In this document: positions 43,457 through 51,715 of the stretch, piece by piece
How the letters are laid out: every line of letters begins with the position of its first letter
Numbering within the stretch: the stretch's first letter is position 1
Assembly: GCA_022482735.1 (NCBI GenBank)
Contig: JAKVOO010000001.1
Location: 677,699 to 741,698, forward strand
DNA length: 64,000 nt
Direction of reading: 5' to 3'
Source: Bacilli bacterium
GTDB lineage: Bacteria > Bacillota_I > Bacilli_A > RFN20 > CAG-826
Notes under the pieces: generated by a model
What the model was told of the DNA's origin: nothing
Database searches by the model: none
The model's input: only the letters and a program-made list of their open reading frames with translations
Position numbers and translations under genes: made by a program

Positions 43457-45017
43457 AAAACTTGGCAGCCGCAGTCTTCACCATATGCGGCCACTTAATA
43501 TCATCATTATCATATCTTTTCTTGTGCTCATTGGAGCGGTAGTAAGCGAGACTTTATTACTAATGAAAATAAAGTTTGCGATGCCCTCTTCCGTAAGTAA
43601 TATTTTCTGGTGGACCGTAGTGATTGCCTTTGCCTTGCTTTTATCCGTACATGCTATCATTATTGCCTTTTATCAAAAACGCATTTACTCCAGTCAGATG
43701 CGCTTCAATTACGATACATTTGCCACGATACGTGACGTGTTTAATGAACACAAATTTTTAAATGCCATTAACACTCGTTACCGCCATAGTCACTTCAATT
43801 ATGCCATTATCAGTTTTTCTGTCTACCAACTAAAAAGAGAGATTTTCTCGCACTATGGTTATGCTGTCGGATCCAAAATTACCGGCATTGTTTTTCAGGC
43901 AATTGAAAACTTATGGCTTAATGATCGGCGTTTAATTTATGGCTATGATTACAATGAAAACTTCTTATTAGCTATTCCTTACGTTCAAGAAGGCGAAATA
44001 CGCGAGTTGACTGACAGTGTTACCTCCGAGGTTGATACCCGCCTAGAACAAAACGGGCTGGCAGCAAAATCCAGTTTCTTTTTTGGAACCTGCTTTTCTA
44101 CCGATAAAAAAACAACCGCTGCTGAGATGCTTCAACATTCGTTAATTGCTGGAGATTTTTCTCGAATCAATAATGAACGACCCGGATTAAAAATTTACGA
44201 AGAAAATATGTTTAATACAATGGCGGCAAATGTTCATTTAGCTGATGAAATTATCCGCGGATTAAACGATCGGGAATTTGAAGTGTTTTATCAACCAAAA
44301 TATGATTTAAATCTCAAGCGTTTTATTGGTGCCGAAGCCTTACTTCGGTGGCATCACCCAACCAAAGGATTATTAACTCCCGCTGCTTTCATTCCTTTTG
44401 CGGAGCAATCAGATTTAATTTTACAAATTGACCACTACGTTTTTGACACCGTCTGCCAGGACATTACCGCCTGGAAAAATAAACGGGAAAGACTATTGCC
44501 GATTTCAATTAACTTTTCTCGACGGACGTTATTTCAAACTGATCTGGTTGGATTCGTATCAAGCAAAATTAATGAGTACAAGGTTAATCCCATGTTGATT
44601 GAGGTCGAGATTATCGAATCGCCGGCTTCACGGGATGTTCTATATTTACTCTCCTTAATTAAGCAATTTAAGGCTATGAAAATCAAGGTTGGAATCGATG
44701 ACTTTGGAACTGGATATTCGTCACTAAGCTACATTAAACGTCTTCCTTTTGATACGATCAAAATCGATAAAGTGTTTTTGGATGACATCGAAATTGACGA
44801 AAAATCACGGGAAATTGTCTCAACCATTGTCCGCTTAGCGCATATCCTTGAAGCTTACATCGTCGTTGAAGGTGTGCAAGAGTATAAACAGGTCCAACTC
44901 ATGAAGAAAATTGGTGTTGACTGTATACAAGGTTACTACTATTCTCGTCCGCTCTCCCCCGAGCAATATTTAACGTTTCTAAAGACTAACCGTTTTGAAA
45001 AGAGGGCCAAAAAATGA
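43434..45017 (+). CDS. Membrane c-di-GMP phosphodiesterase (EAL)
   Basis: Hydrolyses cyclic di-GMP. Two N-terminal membrane helices, a middle region resembling a degenerate GGDEF domain (about 100-260), then a complete EAL domain: EALLRW, SINFSRR, EVEIIES, IDDFGTGYSS, TIKIDK, VVEGVQE and QGYYYSRP. All the metal-binding and catalytic acidic residues expected in active enzymes are present, in contrast to the degenerate copy at 30.7-32.2 kb. It sits in the riboswitch-2 operon, so it is produced when c-di-GMP acts and would lower it again. ATG preceded by GGAAGAA. Confidence 0.94.
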   Translation: MKKKEKNKKLGSRSLHHMRPLNIIIIISFLVLIGAVVSETLLLMKIKFAMPSSVSNIFWWTVVIAFALLLSVHAIIIAFYQKRIYSSQMRFNYDTFATIRDVFNEHKFLNAINTRYRHSHFNYAIISFSVYQLKREIFSHYGYAVGSKITGIVFQAIENLWLNDRRLIYGYDYNENFLLAIPYVQEGEIRELTDSVTSEVDTRLEQNGLAAKSSFFFGTCFSTDKKTTAAEMLQHSLIAGDFSRINNERPGLKIYEENMFNTMAANVHLADEIIRGLNDREFEVFYQPKYDLNLKRFIGAEALLRWHHPTKGLLTPAAFIPFAEQSDLILQIDHYVFDTVCQDITAWKNKRERLLPISINFSRRTLFQTDLVGFVSSKINEYKVNPMLIEVEIIESPASRDVLYLLSLIKQFKAMKIKVGIDDFGTGYSSLSYIKRLPFDTIKIDKVFLDDIEIDEKSREIVSTIVRLAHILEAYIVVEGVQEYKQVQLMKKIGVDCIQGYYYSRPLSPEQYLTFLKTNRFEKRAKK

Positions 45018-45742
45018 TTTTAATTTTGGGAAATAATGCGGATGATATCATCTATATTAAAACAAAAATGGATATTGAACGGGTTGATGAAATTGCTTTA
45101 AATCACCCTGTTTATGTTGGAGTCTACTCAGGCAAAGACATTGTTTTAACCTATACCAAGCCCACCAACACTGTCTCATCCATAATCACTGCACTTTGCA
45201 TCGAAAAATATCGTCCTTACATTGTCATAAGCATTGGCAGCGTTAGCGCTTATAACGAAATTCTTCATCAAGGAGATATTCTCCTTGTAGAAAGAATTTA
45301 TAATGGAGATGTCGATTTAACCACTTTTGGTAATGTTAAATATGGACAAATAGTCGGCCTTCCTGAGTTCTATACATCGGAAGATGATTATATTTCGATG
45401 GTTGAAACCATCAATAGTCGCAGCATTAATCATAACATTCATCGCGCATCGCTAATTTCAACCAATAAGTTTTATACCAGTAAAGAAGCCGCTAATGAGT
45501 TAATTAATCTTCACTTTGCCGCTGTTGACCGAATTGGTGCTTTTGACACCGAATTAGGCGGAATTGCTAGTGCCTGTGCTGTCTTTGACACCCCTTGGTT
45601 AGCGATTAAATCCGTCAACTATGTTATCGGTCACGATAATGAACTTTTGACCTTTGTCCGCAAGGGCATCGAAAATGAACCGATTGTTGGCTCGCTAATT
45701 AGTTCCCTATTTAATAATCTTATTTATTCGATTGAAAATTAA
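45014..45742 (+). CDS. MTAN/nucleoside phosphorylase-like protein
   Basis: A 242-residue cytoplasmic protein of the PNP/UDP phosphorylase superfamily: PYIVISIGSVSAYNEILHQGDILLVERIYNGDVDLTTFG and GAFDTELGGIASACAVFDTPWLAIKSVNYV. These resemble 5'-methylthioadenosine/S-adenosylhomocysteine nucleosidase, although the usual SDxAD catalytic end appears as KSVNYVIGHD, so activity or substrate is doubtful. It overlaps the phosphodiesterase gene through ATGA, a tight translational link that suggests a joint nucleotide-related task, perhaps in c-di-GMP or pGpG turnover (speculative). Confidence 0.75.
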   Translation: MILILGNNADDIIYIKTKMDIERVDEIALNHPVYVGVYSGKDIVLTYTKPTNTVSSIITALCIEKYRPYIVISIGSVSAYNEILHQGDILLVERIYNGDVDLTTFGNVKYGQIVGLPEFYTSEDDYISMVETINSRSINHNIHRASLISTNKFYTSKEAANELINLHFAAVDRIGAFDTELGGIASACAVFDTPWLAIKSVNYVIGHDNELLTFVRKGIENEPIVGSLISSLFNNLIYSIEN

Positions 45743-45762
45743 TTTAATTGATGCTTGAAAAC

Positions 45763-45796
45763 AAAAATATAGATGATTTCTCATCTATATTTTTTT
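45763..45796. terminator. Bidirectional terminator ending the riboswitch-2 operon
   Basis: AAAAATATAGATGA, TTTC, TCATCTATATTTTT. It also serves the convergent yitT-like gene, whose stop codon touches it. Confidence 0.92.
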
Positions 45797-46706
45797 ATTC
45801 TCCGATTTTACTATACTCACTCTTACCAAATTTTAAATCAACTCCCATCACATCGGTAACCTCACTTATGGTAACAAATGATCGGTCGTCGACATTTTTG
45901 ACGATGGACTTTAATCGTCCAATTTCAAATCGATTAACGACAACATACAATATGGTTTTACCTTTTTGAGAGTAATAACCATATCCACTCCAAAAAGTTA
46001 CTCCACGCTTTAGTTCTGATGATATTGCCTCTGCGATTTTGTTGGGCTCTTCTGTAATTATAATAGCGGCCTTTCCGCGATCAAGACCCTCCACGACAAA
46101 GTCGACCGCGCGTTGACCGATCATATAGGTTACTATCGAATAAAGAGGGATTATCCAAGAAGAGTAAATAACTGCCACAAGTAAATAAAGAATAACGTTA
46201 TAAACCATGACAATCGCTCCTACCGTTGTTGATAGGCGCTTATGGACAAGAATAGCGATAACTTCCACTCCATCCAAAGCTCCACCACTTCGAATCGTTA
46301 AACCCGAGCCGATGCCGGAAAGTAATCCGCCAAAAATAGCCGCCAAAAAGATATCATTTCCTATAAAAGGAGATCCATTACTCCAATCGATTGGTAACCA
46401 ATTTTGAATAATAAAAGCCGCAAAAGAGTATATGCTGATTGCATAAAGAGAATATAGAATAAACTGCAATCCCATTTTTTTTGTTCCAAGAATAAAAAGC
46501 GGGAAGTTCAAAACAATAAGAAATATAGATAATGTTAAATAAGGTGGGGTTATGCTGTTCAAAAGAAAAGCCGTACCCGAAAACCCGCTATCAAAAAGCA
46601 TCAGGGGAATTAAAAACATGGTGACGCCTATCGCATTAATGATGCCGGCAATCGTCAGAAATAAAAAGTTTTTGGGCGATAAATCCCGCCATGAGAATTT
46701 TTTCAT
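45795..46706 (-). CDS. YitT-family membrane protein (DUF161/DUF2179)
   Basis: Integral membrane protein with five or six N-terminal helices and a soluble C-terminal DUF2179 domain of about 85 residues (KGKTILYVVVNRFEIGRLKSIV...). GSGLTIRSGGALDGVEVIAI is the family hallmark. The function is unknown. The ATG at 46706 is six bases from AGGAGG; the one at 46709 is a close alternative. The frame is open further upstream into aspS but has no start signal there. Confidence 0.9.
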   Translation of the reverse strand: MKKFSWRDLSPKNFLFLTIAGIINAIGVTMFLIPLMLFDSGFSGTAFLLNSITPPYLTLSIFLIVLNFPLFILGTKKMGLQFILYSLYAISIYSFAAFIIQNWLPIDWSNGSPFIGNDIFLAAIFGGLLSGIGSGLTIRSGGALDGVEVIAILVHKRLSTTVGAIVMVYNVILYLLVAVIYSSWIIPLYSIVTYMIGQRAVDFVVEGLDRGKAAIIITEEPNKIAEAISSELKRGVTFWSGYGYYSQKGKTILYVVVNRFEIGRLKSIVKNVDDRSFVTISEVTDVMGVDLKFGKSEYSKIGE

Positions 46707-46752
46707 CATGTTCCTCCTAGGTTGAATTTTAAACAAATCAAAATAAAATAAT

Positions 46753-48042
46753 TTACGGATTAAGTCTGTTGGGTCCCCGGAAAACAAACATTGCTTCCTT
46801 AATCGTAAGACCTAATAAAAGCATCGTTAACCGGTCAAGACCAATCCCAAATCCACCATGGGGTGGGCAGCCGTATCGGAAAAATTCCATATAGAACTTC
46901 ACATCTTCGCTTAATCCTTTTTCATTCGCTTGACGACGAAGAACATCGTAACGATGCTCACGTTGAGCGCCCGTAGTAATCTCACATCCACGCCAAATCA
47001 AATCATAACCTTGAGGCACCCCTTTCTCATCTCGCATATGGTAAAAGGCCCGATTAGCGGCATCATAGTCGGTAACAAAGAGAAATTCGCTATTAAACTT
47101 ATCCATTGCCAAACGAGCGCAAAGGCGCTCGGCTTCGGTTGTTAAATCGCCTTTTTCTTCCTCGCTTACCTCTAAGCCATAACGATCTTTCAACTCTTGA
47201 TAAACATCTTTTAATTTCATAACCGGGAAAGGTAAAGTTGGAACAATTACCTCTAATCCAGTTAATTCTTTTATTTGTTCACCAAATTTTTCCTTCACCG
47301 CCTTTAGAGTAAAAGTTAACAATTCTGCTTCTAATTGCATTACATCATGGAACGAATCAATATAACTGATCTCTAAATCAAAACCGGTAAATTCCGTCGC
47401 ATGTTTATTTGAAAAAGATTTTTCAGCCCGAAAAACCGGTCCAGTCTCAAATATGCGTTCAAATCCACTGGCCATGGCCATCTGTTTATAAAACTGTGGA
47501 CTTTGAGCAAGGTAGGCCTTCCGATCAAAATATTTAAGTTCGAAAACATCGGCCCCACTCTCACTTGCCGTGCCGATTAATTTTGGACTATGGATTTCAA
47601 CAAAGTGATTATCGATTAAAAATTCTCGCATTTTTGCGCTGAGTAAAGTTTGAACCTCAAATGTCAAAGTATTCTTTTCACTTCGTAAGTCAATCCAACG
47701 ATAATCAAGTTTTTGGTCAATAAATGAGTTATCTTCAATCGGGAGCGGTTCAGCTATGCTTTCGACGACTAGTTTAGTCGGAATAAACTCTTTGCCGCCT
47801 TGCTTAACGTGGGCGTTTTCTTTCAGTTCTCCCCAAATAGAAATAACTGAGCCCGGAATCGCCTTTAAAACTTCGGCGCTCATTTCCGGTTCTAGTCCTT
47901 TATCAAAAGAAACTTGAACATGGCCACTTATATCACGCAAAATAACAAAAACCATGTAACGTGTATCCCGAAGTTTATCAACAAAACCCGATATTTTGCA
48001 TGGCTCATTAAATTTCATCTCATCCAATCTAATTCTTTCCAT
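46753..48042 (-). CDS. aspS: Aspartyl-tRNA synthetase, short archaeal-type
   Basis: Class II synthetase of only 429 residues, without the bacterial GAD insertion. OB-fold anticodon domain (1-100), motif 2 FRAEKSFSNKHATEFTG, and motif 3 GGFGIGLDRLTMLLLG, ending REAMFVFRGPNRLNP-like as in archaeal and eukaryotic AspRS. Such forms are often non-discriminating and charge tRNA-Asn as well, then need GatCAB. Which applies cannot be read directly. Regulated by the T-box upstream. AAGGAGGAACT before the ATG. Confidence 0.92.
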   Translation of the reverse strand: MERIRLDEMKFNEPCKISGFVDKLRDTRYMVFVILRDISGHVQVSFDKGLEPEMSAEVLKAIPGSVISIWGELKENAHVKQGGKEFIPTKLVVESIAEPLPIEDNSFIDQKLDYRWIDLRSEKNTLTFEVQTLLSAKMREFLIDNHFVEIHSPKLIGTASESGADVFELKYFDRKAYLAQSPQFYKQMAMASGFERIFETGPVFRAEKSFSNKHATEFTGFDLEISYIDSFHDVMQLEAELLTFTLKAVKEKFGEQIKELTGLEVIVPTLPFPVMKLKDVYQELKDRYGLEVSEEEKGDLTTEAERLCARLAMDKFNSEFLFVTDYDAANRAFYHMRDEKGVPQGYDLIWRGCEITTGAQREHRYDVLRRQANEKGLSEDVKFYMEFFRYGCPPHGGFGIGLDRLTMLLLGLTIKEAMFVFRGPNRLNP

Positions 48043-48064
48043 AGTTCCTCCTTAAATAAAAAAA

Positions 48065-48235
48065 CCTTGTGAAAAATCACAAGGGACGATTTCATCGTGG
48101 TGCCACCCTATTTTAGAATATAGATATCTATATTCCCTTATAACTTTTGGCGAAGTTTGCTCGCTGAATTTGCTCCAATTTGTGTCACGCTGATCACTCA
48201 GCAAATCTTCATTGCATTTTCAGTGATATTATCAT
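48065..48235 (-). ncRNA. T-box leader of aspS
   Basis: Minus-strand reading ends with AGGGTGGCACCACG ... CGTCCCT, the T-box/antiterminator signature, followed by CCTTGTG/CACAAGG and a T run as terminator. A perfect palindrome (GAATATAGATATCTATATTC, 48117-48136) forms the middle stem. In stem I a GAC triplet followed by A (48184-48186, reverse) is a candidate Asp specifier. Uncharged tRNA binding would allow aspS transcription. Confidence 0.9.
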
Positions 48236-48260
48236 CTAAAAAAATCATTTTGTAAACCGA

Positions 48261-48977
48261 TTACTCAATTGTTTCCCCCTTTTCATTCATGAAATGAAAG
48301 ATTCCCTTTTGCCTACTTTTATTTAACAATGCCTTATGGGCTTTGAACTCATCAAAGAGGACTTCTTTAATGTGTTTAATGCGAGTAATACCCCGCCAGT
48401 AGACAACATATATTTTGCTTTTGGCAACTATTGATATATCATGAACAGCACTATCGGCATCATTTACACGCCAATGTCCAACGTAATGATTCTTATAATA
48501 TACATCGATAAGAAATTCCCACGAATCACGGTGCTGCATTATGTTAACAATAACATCTCCTTTTTGCCATGATATCACTTCACTTCGATCACCAATCTTT
48601 TCCAAATGAGGTGAACATACCAAGGAAAGTCCTTTATAATGTTTTACCATTTCGTATACATACTCTAAATCTGTTATTTGACGCCCAATAACACGCGCAT
48701 GTTTAATATTTTCTAAAATACGCCAAAAATAATGGAAATCATCCTCTTCAACTATATCTAGATTAGGAGCAACAGAATTACTATGCGCTTTACATTTTTT
48801 TAGCAAAGTAGGTATGTCTTTTATATTTTCTTCTATGTAATATGGTTCTTCACCATAAGTTGGATCTATTTCCTGAACTGGAGCATAAAAAAGAAATTCA
48901 ATTTCTTTTTGCACATTGAAGAATTTAATAACTTTTTCCAGTCGGCTATAACTAATTTCTCGGACAATTATCTTCAT
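48261..48977 (-). CDS. Hypothetical soluble protein
   Basis: 239 residues, mixed alpha/beta, with no membrane or signal segment. Aromatic-rich strands (DFHYFWRILENIKHARVIG, KIYVVYWRGITRIKHIKEVLF) do not suggest a family I know. The ATG at 48977 follows a run of seven G and TAGA, an unusual but purine-rich ribosome site; an upstream extension would be hydrophobic and lacks such a site. Isolated, with a 350-base A+T-rich gap upstream. Confidence 0.65.
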   Translation of the reverse strand: MKIIVREISYSRLEKVIKFFNVQKEIEFLFYAPVQEIDPTYGEEPYYIEENIKDIPTLLKKCKAHSNSVAPNLDIVEEDDFHYFWRILENIKHARVIGRQITDLEYVYEMVKHYKGLSLVCSPHLEKIGDRSEVISWQKGDVIVNIMQHRDSWEFLIDVYYKNHYVGHWRVNDADSAVHDISIVAKSKIYVVYWRGITRIKHIKEVLFDEFKAHKALLNKSRQKGIFHFMNEKGETIE

Positions 48978-49073
48978 TCTACCCCCCCCACATATGAAAT
49001 TATATAGGTAAAAAATTGCTATTGCCAAATCATATGCACAAGTTCTTAAAACCATCCTATTATCTGAAATCAC

Positions 49074-49423
49074 TAATTAATGCTATTAGATTGGTCTTTT
49101 ATTTTAATTTTTCTATCGTATTTAGCCTTATAAAATAAAAAAAATCATTTTTTAAATTTGAAATTCATTAATCTTAAGCGTTACTTACGATTATTCGCAA
49201 GAGTTGATTATTTAACATTCAGCCTTGTTAATAATTAGTAACAGCAAAAATAAACGATAATATTTTTTACCTGATAAATTTTTTATTTTCTTTTTGCATA
49301 TATTCTAATTTACTAAAATAGCCGCGATATCATAAGCAATTATCCCCCGCAACTAAAACTTCTTTTGAACTGCATAAATCAAATGGTTTTTACATTTACT
49401 TCATAAACCACTATTGTTATAGT
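49074..49423. other. A+T-rich intergenic region
   Basis: About 350 bases between two divergent genes. I see scattered A/T runs and no convincing hairpin, RNA motif or coding frame. The promoter of the sirtuin gene should lie in the last 60 bases (TTTACATTTACTTC... near TATAGT). Confidence 0.5.
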
Positions 49424-50161
49424 ATGGATTTAATCACAAGTTTATCTGATCTAATTAATCGTGCTCATCATATTGTCTTTTTTGGTGGTGCAGGAGTTTC
49501 GACCGAAAGTGGGATTCCCGACTTTCGAAGTCAAAATGGACTCTACAGTTTAAAAAGCAAATATGGAGTTCCTTACGAAGTTATGCTGTCGCATAGCTAT
49601 TTTGAGAGTAATACGGCAACGTTTTTTGCGTTTTATCGCGATCTAATGATAAATGAGAATGCTGTTCCTAATTCTGCACATTTATTCCTCGCCCACTTAG
49701 CAGAAAAGAAAGATGTTACGATCATTACGCAAAACATAGATGGCCTTCACCAAATGGCTGGTAGTCGCAAGGTAATTGAACTTCATGGTTCTATTCAACG
49801 AAATCACTGCGTTAAATGTGGTAAAAGTTTCCCTCTATCCGCCATTATAGCGAGCCATGGAATTCCTTTTTGTGATCAATGCGGCGGGGTTATTAAGCCC
49901 GATGTTGTCTTATATGAAGAGCCCCTAAGTGATGTAATCATTACCCGAGCTTTAATTGCTCTTCAGGCCGCCGACCTTTTAATTATTGCGGGAACTAGTC
50001 TTAATGTCTATCCCGCATCAAGCCTAATAAACTACTTTTTTGGTAACAATATTGTTGTTATAAATAAAGATGATATCCCTATTAACAAGCCCATTAAACT
50101 AAAAATAAACGGAAAAATTGGCGAAGTTTTTTCCCGGGTTGAAAGTTTAATAAAGCCATAG
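49424..50161 (+). CDS. NAD-dependent protein deacylase (sirtuin)
   Basis: Removes acyl groups from lysines using NAD. GGAGVSTESGIPDFRS (residue 21) binds NAD, TQNIDGLH (about 105) and ELHGS with the catalytic His follow. A zinc module with CVKC and CDQC is intact, then GTSLNVYPASSL. 245 residues, normal for CobB/SrtN. The ATG has no clear ribosome site and may be leaderless or weakly translated. Confidence 0.94.
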   Translation: MDLITSLSDLINRAHHIVFFGGAGVSTESGIPDFRSQNGLYSLKSKYGVPYEVMLSHSYFESNTATFFAFYRDLMINENAVPNSAHLFLAHLAEKKDVTIITQNIDGLHQMAGSRKVIELHGSIQRNHCVKCGKSFPLSAIIASHGIPFCDQCGGVIKPDVVLYEEPLSDVIITRALIALQAADLLIIAGTSLNVYPASSLINYFFGNNIVVINKDDIPINKPIKLKINGKIGEVFSRVESLIKP

Positions 50162-50225
50162 ACCATGGGACCTTGTCTTTTTATTATAAGTAATTTTTGC
50201 TAATATAAATTTATAGGTATTACAT

Positions 50226-51101
50226 ATGAGTCATCAATTATCGAAAATAAAAAAGCTTTCACTGGTGCTAGTTATTCTAATTGGTGTATTTTGCTTGCTC
50301 TTTTCAATGGCCATTTTGTTCAATAAGATAAAATTGTCTTTTCTTCCCTTATATCAATATGAAAATATGATTCTTATATCGCTTATGTCAATTATTGCTT
50401 TGCTTGTATCTGCTTTATATGTGATTAATGCCGCTAAAATTGATTCAATAATTGTTTTCTTTTTATTAAGTTTCTTATCAGCAATGCCACTTTTTTATTA
50501 TGGAACAAATGGATCATGGATGATTATATTTTTTATCATCACCATATCAATCGCGGGATTTCCATTAAAAAAACTATATAAGTTTGCCTGGATACTACTG
50601 GCTACTGTTGTCTTATTATTTTTAATTTTTTGGTTTCAAACTTATAAACGTCCTGTTATTTTTTGGATAACACTATTGGGACTGGTTATTTCCTTAATAT
50701 ACGTTCTTTTTCCCCACAAAATAGTTAAAATAACCGCCTCATTTTTGTCGCTCGCTTTTCCCTATTATGCGCTTTCCGTCATGATTATATTAAGCAGCAG
50801 CTTCTCTAATTTATATATTGAAGACAATAATCATCTTGAAATTAATATTCAGACCCCTGCTCAGCAAAATTTAAAAGTTATTATGGACATTAAAAACGAT
50901 TTATTTGATCAAATTCTTGATGTCGGTATATATAAACCCCTAGGAATTGGCTTTTATCAGCGAGTATCAAGTTATTACTTCGTCGAATATTATCAAGATT
51001 TAAATTTTACTTTTGAAGATTTTCAGTGGCTGGATTCTGAAGCGGCTGATTATTTATTAGTTATAGAAAAGATTGATGCGGAAATATTGATTACGCTTTA
51101 G
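50226..51101 (+). CDS. Hypothetical polytopic membrane protein
   Basis: 291 residues. Six or seven hydrophobic segments within the first 200 residues, then a hydrophilic C-terminal domain of about 90 residues (outside or inside unclear) rich in Asp/Asn/Tyr. No recognised motif. It follows the sirtuin gene by 65 bases on the same strand but has its own A+T-rich upstream stretch. Confidence 0.6.
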   Translation: MSHQLSKIKKLSLVLVILIGVFCLLFSMAILFNKIKLSFLPLYQYENMILISLMSIIALLVSALYVINAAKIDSIIVFFLLSFLSAMPLFYYGTNGSWMIIFFIITISIAGFPLKKLYKFAWILLATVVLLFLIFWFQTYKRPVIFWITLLGLVISLIYVLFPHKIVKITASFLSLAFPYYALSVMIILSSSFSNLYIEDNNHLEINIQTPAQQNLKVIMDIKNDLFDQILDVGIYKPLGIGFYQRVSSYYFVEYYQDLNFTFEDFQWLDSEAADYLLVIEKIDAEILITL

Positions 51102-51418
51102 CCCCATTATCTATTTTATATTAATCATAATAAATATTTTGATAAACGCCCTCCTTCACTCTCACGCTAAACATCTCTCTACTTAAAAGGCTGGAAAAAG
51201 ACCAAAAGTTGCCGTTGGAAATCCAAAAAATTAAAATCCACATAGAAACGCTCACACACCCCTCACTATAAATAGAACCATTATCCTTGAATTCGTACCC
51301 TTAAAAGCAAAAGATTCCTCACTACTAATGGAAACGTTTTTCGATTTGTAGTCCTATTTTATGTGATCGGTGACAACAAATTTTAGAGAAAGAAGAAGCC
51401 ACCGACGATGGTGGCGGG
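51102..51418. other. Non-coding stretch before the repeat-flanked gene
   Basis: No coding frame of note. A GCCACC/GGTGGC hairpin lies at 51399-51416. The composition is less A+T-biased than other gaps here, so it may be decayed accessory DNA. Confidence 0.4.
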
Positions 51419-51588
51419 TTGAGTGGAGATTTCCGCTCACGAAAAAAAAGAGAGCCTGGGAGACTCTCTTTCTATAATGGCTTACTTGATGCTAGGCTTC
51501 ATCGGCTTAGTGATAGCAAACCTTAACGCAAATCGCCCTTTCGATACGAGTATCAAATGAGTGTGCGTCTGGCGAACATTTGGTGGAG
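51419..51588. repeat. Direct repeat copy 1 (tRNA-Ala trailer-like)
   Basis: A 170-base copy of the sequence that lies downstream of tRNA-Ala. The last 85 bases (51504-51588) are identical to 53209-53293, ending in TGGTGGAG, the complement of the tRNA 3' end. The outer hairpin and terminator-like stem are diverged but still paired. After TGGTGGAG it continues GTAATGAGATTCGCAA, loosely like the tRNA T-arm, so it may be a decayed tRNA copy. Confidence 0.88.
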
Positions 51589-51652
51589 GTAATGAGATTC
51601 GCAATGATACACCACTATGCGTCTTTATTCATCTCTACAAGTTCTAATTGCC

Positions 51653-51700
51653 AGTAGACTTTAAAAGTAGACTTTAAGTAGACTTTAATGTATACTTTAA
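51653..51700. repeat. Iteron-like sites upstream of the Schlafen-like gene
   Basis: Three copies of AGTAGACTTTAA (starting 51653, 51666, 51677) and a variant GTATACTTTAA (51690), about 12 bases apart, directly before the ribosome site. Reverse-complement copies lie at the other end of the gene. They may be binding sites for the gene's own C-terminal winged helix. Confidence 0.8.
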
Positions 51701-51715
51701 CTGAGGTAAGTGAAT

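Noticed and set aside
51653-51700. Short regularly spaced repeats, considered as a CRISPR array
   Set aside because: Units are 11-12 bp and nearly contiguous with no spacers of 30 bp, and there are no cas genes.
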